From positions 55,231,759 to 55,295,758 of the forward strand of contig JAKGHH010000003.1 of assembly GCA_022828595.1 (NCBI GenBank): 64,000 bases of DNA, read 5' to 3'. The number at the start of each line of letters is the position of its first letter. The stretch's first letter is position 1. The position numbers and the translations under genes are program-made. The stretch comes from Nelumbo lutea (Eukaryota; Streptophyta; Magnoliopsida; Proteales; Nelumbonaceae). Below, piece by piece: positions 57,912-64,000 of the stretch. The notes beneath the pieces are model-generated. The model saw only the letters and a list, made by a program, of their open reading frames with translations, made no database searches and had not been told where the DNA came from.

Positions 57912-58929
57912 GTTGGTATTGTTCTTAGGCTTTGTGTGATTCAAATTAAATGCACATGCTTTTTATTTTCTTTTTTTCTTCCTTTTTGTTTTGGGGAGTG
58001 TCTTGAGCCCCATATGGACTAGGAAGAGATATTGCTTTTTGCACTTGGTTTGTGTCTTATGGGGCTTGTAGAGAGAGTGCACCTGGATCAGGTGCACGCC
58101 CACCCATTGCATACATGTCAGGATAGGCTAGATTGGGCTAACACATGTGTGCCCTCCCGTTGTTCCATGTCGGGTTGTGCTGTGTTGTGTTACGCATGTG
58201 GGTCCAAGGATCTATTCTTCCTATTTTCATATAACTTTTTAGTCCTTGAGAGTCCAATTTCTAAAGTTCTCTTTGTAACCACCTCACTCACTTGATCATG
58301 GGAGAACTCCCCATATTAGTAGAAGATGTTATTTGTTTCGACAATAAGCTTTCTCAATTGCCAATGTAATAATAACTTTAAGTGCTAGCAACTTGCTTCT
58401 GCTCTTCGAGTTTTGCTTCCTCTTGCATTCTTCTCTCATTGTTGAATTATGTTGGGCGTATATAACACACTGGTTCACTTCTTTAGGCTATGAGTGCACA
58501 CAACGCCAATGTTGAGAGCTATTATATCCTAGAAGCCAACCACCGGGAATCTTCTGCACCAACGAAAACACTCCAAAAGGCGGCAAAACCGGTTTTAAAG
58601 AGAATGGACACTTGCCATGAATCAATATAATTTCCTATAGTTCAGATCTATACTACTGTGAAAATCTAGTTTGATTACTATCACAACCATAACTTTGAAA
58701 TATTTCCAACAATCTTAAAACTGATTTCGTGGCTGTGACAAAGACGATTGCTATGACTAAACTATTACCCACAAGTTTTCCACTTGCTTATTATCGGTTT
58801 GTTATATATAATTTCCTGCAATTAGGCTCTATACTAATGTGGAAGTCTAGTGTGATTACTATCACAACAGTAATTCTAAAATGTTTCAAAAAATCTTAAA
58901 ACCGATTTTGTGACTGTGATGAACCTTCA
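57912..58929 (+). other. Upstream leader or 5' LTR zone of a copia relic
   Basis: Precedes the gag relic at 58930. A candidate LTR start is 'tgttggtattgttcttaggc' at 57912, but no matching end and no primer-binding site were found. Contains the 181-bp duplication at 58626-58920. Confidence 0.35.
58626..58920. repeat. Diverged tandem duplication, 181-bp period
   Basis: 'tataatttcct' at 58626 and 58807 begins two copies of a 115-bp segment. Both share 'gattactatcacaac', 'ttaaaac.gatttcgtg.ctg'-like stretches and similar spacing. The second copy leads directly into the gag frame, so this is leader sequence of the copia relic. Confidence 0.7.
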
Positions 58930-60781
58930 TCTTTATCTATTAAAGTTGGAACCCTTTGATAGAAAGAATTATTATAAGTAGTTTGAGAAAATTATTATTT
59001 TCCTTGAGAACTATAGTATGACTTATGCTTTGTCTGAATATGTTGAGTTGAACCAAGAGCATAAACATACCAGAAGTGTTGTTAATTAGATATTCAAGAA
59101 AGATGATATTTATGTTAGGGGCCAAATACTAAATTTATTGTCTAACTCATTGTTTGATATATGGTGTACTTACAAGCCTCAATGGAAATTTGGTCTACTT
59201 TTAAAAAGAAATATACCACTAAGGATGTAAGCGTGAAGAAATATATTGTTACAAATTTCCTAAACTTTAAGACAGTGGATGACAAATCCATAGTGGATCG
59301 AGTGTATGATTATCAAATAATCGTGCATGAAGTTGTGGTAGAAGGAATGCACATTGATGAATCATTCCAAGTTTCTACCTTGATTGAAAAATTACCCGCA
59401 TATCATGAAAGGACTACAAGAATTCACTTAAACATAAACGGAATGAGCTTTTCTTTGAAGATTTCATCGTGAGTATCATAATTGAAGAAACAAATCAATT
59501 GAAAGACAAGATGGGAAAGGTAGCCAGGATGGTTTCCAAAGCCAACCTTGTAGAGAATGAAAAAACCCAAGAAAGTGAAAGAGAATGTCAAGAAGACTAG
59601 AAAGAAACAATCCCCAAAAAAAGCCCTTTGACCAGAAACCCAAAAAAAGGAATTTAAAAATTTTGTAGGTGGTGCATGTTATGTTTATGGGAAAATAGGA
59701 CATCATGCAACCAAGTGCCATTTCCAATAAGACAAAGAGCTAGTTGGCAATTTGGAAAGATACAAGCAAACCTGGCTAAGAATGAGGTGCTTGTTGTGGT
59801 GGTCTCTAAAGTGAATCTGGTAGCAAATACACGTAAGTGGGTGGTGGACATGGAGGCTCCCAAACACACATATGCTGCAGTAGAATCATTTTCTCCTCTA
59901 AAGAACGTGTAAAAGAAGGATAAGCAGTGTTTATGGAAACTCCAACACTTCTCTTGTTGTTAGAAGGGAAAGGGTTTAAGTGAATAATGTCCTACATGTC
60001 CCAAATTTCAGGAGAATTTTAATTTCTTGTATTTCTTTGTGTAATAAAGTTGGTTGTAAGCTTGTTTTTTAGTTTGATAAGTTAATTCTATCTCATAATG
60101 TGGAGTTTGTTGGGAAGGGCTACAATTGTTAGGGACTATTAATTTTGAATGTTATTAGTAAATCAATAGTAGTTCTTTCGCTTATATTGTTGAATCTAAT
60201 GATCTATGGCATGGTATATTAGGACATATAAATATTGCTTCTATTAAAAGAATGGAGAAGCTTAGGTTAATATCCAGTTTGATAAATACAAATTTTGAAA
60301 AAAATGTGAAACTTATGTGAAAACAAAACATCATAAAAAGCCTTTCAAATTAGTTGAAAGAAAATTTGAATTATTGGAATTAATCCATACTATCTTAGGT
60401 GTCTTTAGAAACACAATGAGTAGAAGAAGAAAACACTATTATATTACCTTTGTAAATTACTACTCTAGGTACACTATAGTTTATTTACTTAGAACCAAAG
60501 ATGAAGCAATGGAAACATTTATTAAATATAAAACAGGAGTTAAATATAAAAAGAAATATAGAAATTACTACTCTAGGTACACTATAGTTTATTTACTTAG
60601 AACCAAAGATGAAGCAATGGAAACATTTATTAAATATAAAACAGGAGTTAAAAATCAATCAAATAGGAAAATAAAGAGAATGAGATTAGATAGAAGTAGG
60701 GAATATGAAAAAGCATCATTTCTCAAATATTGTAAAGAAAATGGAATAATACATGAAACATTAATCTACACATCAGCCACA
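58930..60781 (+). pseudogene. Copia retroelement relic: gag, protease, integrase
   Basis: Gag (58946-59735): 'KIIIFLENYSMTYALSEYVE', then after a frameshift 'STFKKKYTTKDVSVKKYIV' and 'VEGMHIDESFQVSTLIEKLP', a UBN2-type gag. Its knuckle reads CYVYGKIGHHATKC, with the second Cys changed to Tyr. The protease reads 'WVVDMEAPKHTYAA', where DTGA is expected. 'VLHVPNFRRILISCISLCNK' leads the pre-integrase part. Integrase (60317-60780) begins 'ETYVKTKHHKKPFKLVERKF', keeps the second Asp ('RLDRSREYEKASF') but has Ile in place of the first. Integrase is cut at about 60780 by the minus-strand copia LTR. Tnt1-like Ty1/copia type. Confidence 0.8.
60454..60652 (+). repeat. In-frame 108-bp duplication inside integrase
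   Basis: A 91-base segment at 60454-60544 is repeated without any visible difference at 60562-60652, separated by 17 bases. The period is 108, a multiple of three, so the frame stays open. The protein repeats 'NYYSRYTIVYLLRTKDEAME' and the following ten residues. Confidence 0.9.
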
Positions 60782-61774
60782 TGGGTTCAGCCCAGCCTTT
60801 ATTACAAGGTCTGGCCGAATACACTGTTATGGATAGTGCACCCCCTGAAATCCATCACATGGGCTCTATGGGCCCAACACTTACCCTAAGTGGTCCCTGG
60901 GCCAAGCCACCTTGTAACACCCAGGGACTGTGGGCAGATGCAAGATTTGCCCATCAGGTACTACCCTCAATGGCCTTACACTTAACCTCTCAGCGCATAA
61001 TGATCAAACACTACTCGACAAGAGAGGACCTCTCCCTCGGCTGCAAGGAACAGTGTTGCACTCTCTACTCACGTGGATCCTATGAATTAAAATCTTTTGC
61101 AAACGTTTAGAAACCGTAATATATATACTTTTATATCTCATATAAAATATATTTTGAAAAATTAATCTCAACGATTGAAATCGGCTGCCGACAATCTTTG
61201 TTTCCATCAGAGAGAGTGCATCCTCGATCATTACCTTTGTCCGACAAAGGGGTTGGTTCTGTCACTATGATCACCCACTCAGATGAATTCTCAAACTGTT
61301 CCAACATACCCAAGTTTTTACCCCCACTAAGGATCTCACTGATTGGCATATCAAAGGCAGTCCAATCTGACACCTAGTGTAGTATCATAATCAAGTCTAG
61401 GGGTCAGGTGTAACTTTCCAGTTTTGCCCATCAATCTCCAAGGTCCAGGGCAATACTGGAAATCTGGTCCAGTTCAAATATTCAATTAATCCTACAGTGC
61501 ATGTACCTCGGGTCTCACCCCGGTGGCAGAGACAGGCCACCCCAACCAACCTGGCGACACATCAGTGTCAGCCTTATCAGGATAGGTCTCCCCAGACCGA
61601 CCCACTAGCTGTGAATGTTCTAAACCAACACAAGTCTCATAAGTGTCCGGTTTTAAGGGTATTACACAGAAACACACCACAGGAACATGAATCAAATATC
61701 TACTTTATTCATTTATAATAAATTCATAATGTACATCATTATGATTGGAGCTAAGGGCATACAATTGTCTAATA
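60782..61774 (-). mobile_element. 3' LTR of a minus-strand copia element
   Basis: On the minus strand the polypurine tract caagtgggag (61786-61777) and the pol stop (61789-61791) lead into this segment. It ends at CCCA (60782), exactly where the other copia's integrase frame stops. A TG...CA reading is possible at 61763-60782; a slightly longer LTR beginning at 61774 with a mutated first base is equally plausible. A TATA-like tract is near 61120-61150. About 1 kb. The 5' LTR lies outside the window. Confidence 0.7.
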
Positions 61775-61776
61775 GC

Positions 61777-61786
61777 TCCCACTTGC
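61777..61786 (-). other. Polypurine tract of the minus-strand copia element
   Basis: caagtgggag on the minus strand, a widely shared copia plus-strand primer, just after the pol stop codon. Confidence 0.7.
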
Positions 61787-61788
61787 AC

Positions 61789-64000
61789 TTAGGTCCAATC
61801 TGGTACAAGTCGGAGTCCCCGACTTTCCATGTGTTTCTCAAACACTTTCTATGTCAGTGGCTTAGTCAAGGGGTCTGCAACATTCTCCGCTGATGCTACC
61901 TCTTGACATCAACCTCCCGTAGTCACACAACAGTGGAATGGGTGATGTGCAGAATTCCAAATTCCAGAATGAACACCTTCATTCATAAGGTAGCCTCACT
62001 TATGGCAATATGATTAGCTTGGGTTGTGGACTGATAATTTGCTACTTAGGACCCCTGTTTGCCGATTTTCAGGAAACAGCACACGATCCTATTGTGAAAA
62101 CATACCCCTGGATCTATAGTGAGCTACCATCGAATACCAGACAAAACTCTTTTGTCCTTCAAAGGTACTTAAGTATGTTTTTCACAGCAGTCCAGTGCTC
62201 CTGCCTTGGGTTGGCCTAAAATCTGCTTACCACACTTACTGCCTGAGAAATGTCAGGAAAAGTGCACAGTATGCCATACATGATGCTCTCTATGGCTAAG
62301 GCATAGGGAACGTCCTTCATGTCCTCAATCTCCTTAGAGGTCTTGAGAGACATCTTCTTGGAGAGAGTGATTCCGTGCCTAAAAGGAACATTTCTTTTCT
62401 TGGAGTTCTCCATGTTGTATCTATTGACAATCTTGTCAATGTAAGCATATTTGGATAATCCTATTATCCGCTTCGATCTATTTCTATAGAGTTGAAGACT
62501 CGGTATATAAGAGGCTTCTCCAAGATCTTTCATGGAGAATTGTTGTGAAAGCCATAATTTCATAGTAGTCAACATTTTGACATCATTCCCAATGAGTAGA
62601 ATGTCGTCTACATACAGAACCAAGAATGTAACATTGTCCCCACTGGTCTTCCTATAAACATAGGGTTCATCCGGATTTTTCTCAAAGTCAAACATTTTGA
62701 CAGTAGAGTCAAATTGGATGTTCTAACTCCTACAAGAATGCTTAAGTCCATATATGGATTTATTTAGTTTACATACCATGTGTTCCTGACCCACAGATAA
62801 GAAACCTTGTGGTTGCTACATATAGATATCTTTAGTAAGATCTCCATTCAGGAACGTAGTTTTGACATCCATTTTCCAAATCTCGTAGTCATGGTATGCT
62901 GCTACAGCTAGCAGGATCCTAATGGATTTAAGCATGGCTAAGGGCAAAAAGGTTTCCTCATAATCGATGCCCTCTTTCTAAGTGTACCCTTTCACCACCA
63001 GACGAGCTTTGTAGGTCTCAACCCTACCATCGGGGCCCTTCTTCCTCTTATAGATAAATTTGCAACCAATTGCTTTTACCCCGGGGGCCAGATCTACTAG
63101 AGTCCAGACTCCATTATTCTCCATTGAGTCCATATCAGCTCTCATGGCATCTACCTACTTAAGGGAGTCTATGTCCAACATAGCTTCCGCATAAGTCACG
63201 GGATCCTCCTCACTGGTCAAGGCTTCCACTAGGTAACTATCCTGGTCATAACCAAAACAGACTGGTGGCCTGGATACCTGGGTAGATCTTCTAGGTTGGT
63301 CACTACCTGGAACATCTCCCACTACTCCTGTTCTCTCCTCATCAAGAACAATTTCCTGACGATAATTGTTTAGGATGTAATCCTCCTCCAAGAAATGAGC
63401 ATTCTGACTACAGAATACCTTATGTTCTCCTGGGTCATAGAATAGATAGCCCATAGAGCTTTTGGGGTAGCCTAAAAATAGGCAACGGCTGGTTCGGGAT
63501 TCCAATTTGTCTGAGCTCATTCTTTTAACATGTTTCAGACAACCCCAAATCTTCAAGTGTTTGATACTTGGTTTATTTCCGCTCCAAAGTTCATATGGAG
63601 TGCTCAGAACCGATTTGGTTGGAACCCTATTCAGCATGTAAATTGCAGTCTCTAATGCGTATCCCCAAAAGGATGTGGGTAACTCCAAGTGTGCAAGAAG
63701 TGACCGAACCATATCAACTAAGGTCCTATTCCTCCTCTCTGAAACACCGTTAAGTTGTGGTGTAGCAGGAGGAGCTAACTGTGATACTATCCCGTTGACC
63801 TTCAGGTAGTCCCTGAATTCATCAAAGAGATACTCGCCACCTCGATCAGATCGAAGGGTCTTAATTTCTCTCCCCAACTATTTCTCGACCTCTTGTCTAA
63901 ACTCATTGAACTTTTCAAAGGATTCAGACTTGTGTCTCATTAGGTACATGTAACCATACCATGAATAATCATCGGTGAAAGTGATGAAATATATGTGTTG
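61789..64000 (-). pseudogene. Copia pol (integrase, RT, RNase H), decayed, continues past window
   Basis: Read on the minus strand from the window end: integrase core 'YFITFTDDYSWYGYMYLMRH' (first Asp), 'IKTLRSDRGGEYLFDEFRDY' (second Asp), 'PATPQLNGVSERRNRTLVDM' (Glu). 'LESRTSRCLFLGYPKSSMGY' comes next, then RT with 'IWKMDVKTTFLNGDL' and an intact YVDD box in 'FLVLYVDDILLIGNDVKM'. 'RHGITLSKKMSLKTSKEIED' and a much reduced RNase H end at 'PLTxKVFEKHMESRGLRL'. Six in-frame TAG codons (63878, 62978, 62816, 62723, 62216, 61849) interrupt otherwise well-kept frames. It is less decayed than the element it interrupts. Tnt1/Angela-like Ty1/copia type. Confidence 0.88.

Noticed and set aside
57912..58440. 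5' LTR of the plus-strand copia relic
   Set aside because: A TGTTGG start is present but no matching end, primer-binding site or second LTR could be found.
1..64000. tRNA, rRNA, microRNA precursor, CRISPR array or organelle-derived insert
   Set aside because: I scanned for tRNA T-arm words, well-known plant microRNA sequences, spaced short repeats and plastid genes and saw none; this is not a substitute for tRNAscan or Rfam.

Overview
The window is nuclear DNA from a flowering plant. It is AT-rich, gene-poor and packed with plant-type transposable elements. It also carries many CT/GA microsatellites and one ALOG-family regulator, a family found across land plants. Nothing in the sequence fixes the species.

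Only one gene looks intact: a single-exon ALOG/LSH protein gene at 24063-24602 (+). Its leader is rich in CT repeats and its 3' flank in GTA/GTT triplets. All other coding-like sequence is decayed mobile DNA.

Layout. 1-15.9 kb: intergenic DNA with MITEs. These include two abutting Tourist-like elements that share a TTA target (7967-8624), one of which carries a nested Mutator-like MITE. A TRIM-like remnant, a LINE 3' end, an AT-rich block and a minus-strand LINE relic (13445-15130) follow. 15.9-21.1 kb: a copia-type LTR (16753-18879) loaded with three MITEs, a minus-strand copia relic, and a 124-bp tandem duplication. 21.1-25.1 kb: the LSH gene. 25.1-35.4 kb: intergenic DNA with one Tourist MITE and a GC-rich island at about 30.3-31.6 kb. 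35.4-36.0 kb: a G/C-strand-biased block.

36.0-45.7 kb: one Ty3/gypsy element of the Tat lineage on the minus strand, missing its 3' LTR. It has a 5' LTR, a tRNA-Asp-type primer-binding site, gag, protease, RT, two RNase H domains and integrase. It also has an antisense gene (+ strand, 36441-38355) with its own TATA box and introns, related to the 'putative gypsy type transposon' (Transposase_28) family. LTR and antisense promoters face each other, so convergent transcription was once possible. 45.7-57.9 kb: intergenic DNA with tandem duplications of about 100 and 513 bp, a LINE fragment and several MITEs. 57.9-64 kb: a plus-strand copia relic interrupted by a younger minus-strand copia element that runs off the window.

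The retroelement frames are broken mostly by TAG, TAA and TGA codons of the kind C-to-T change produces, as expected of long-methylated DNA. I found no convincing new system. The antisense gene in the Tat element and the nested MITE stacks are the most rewarding structures.
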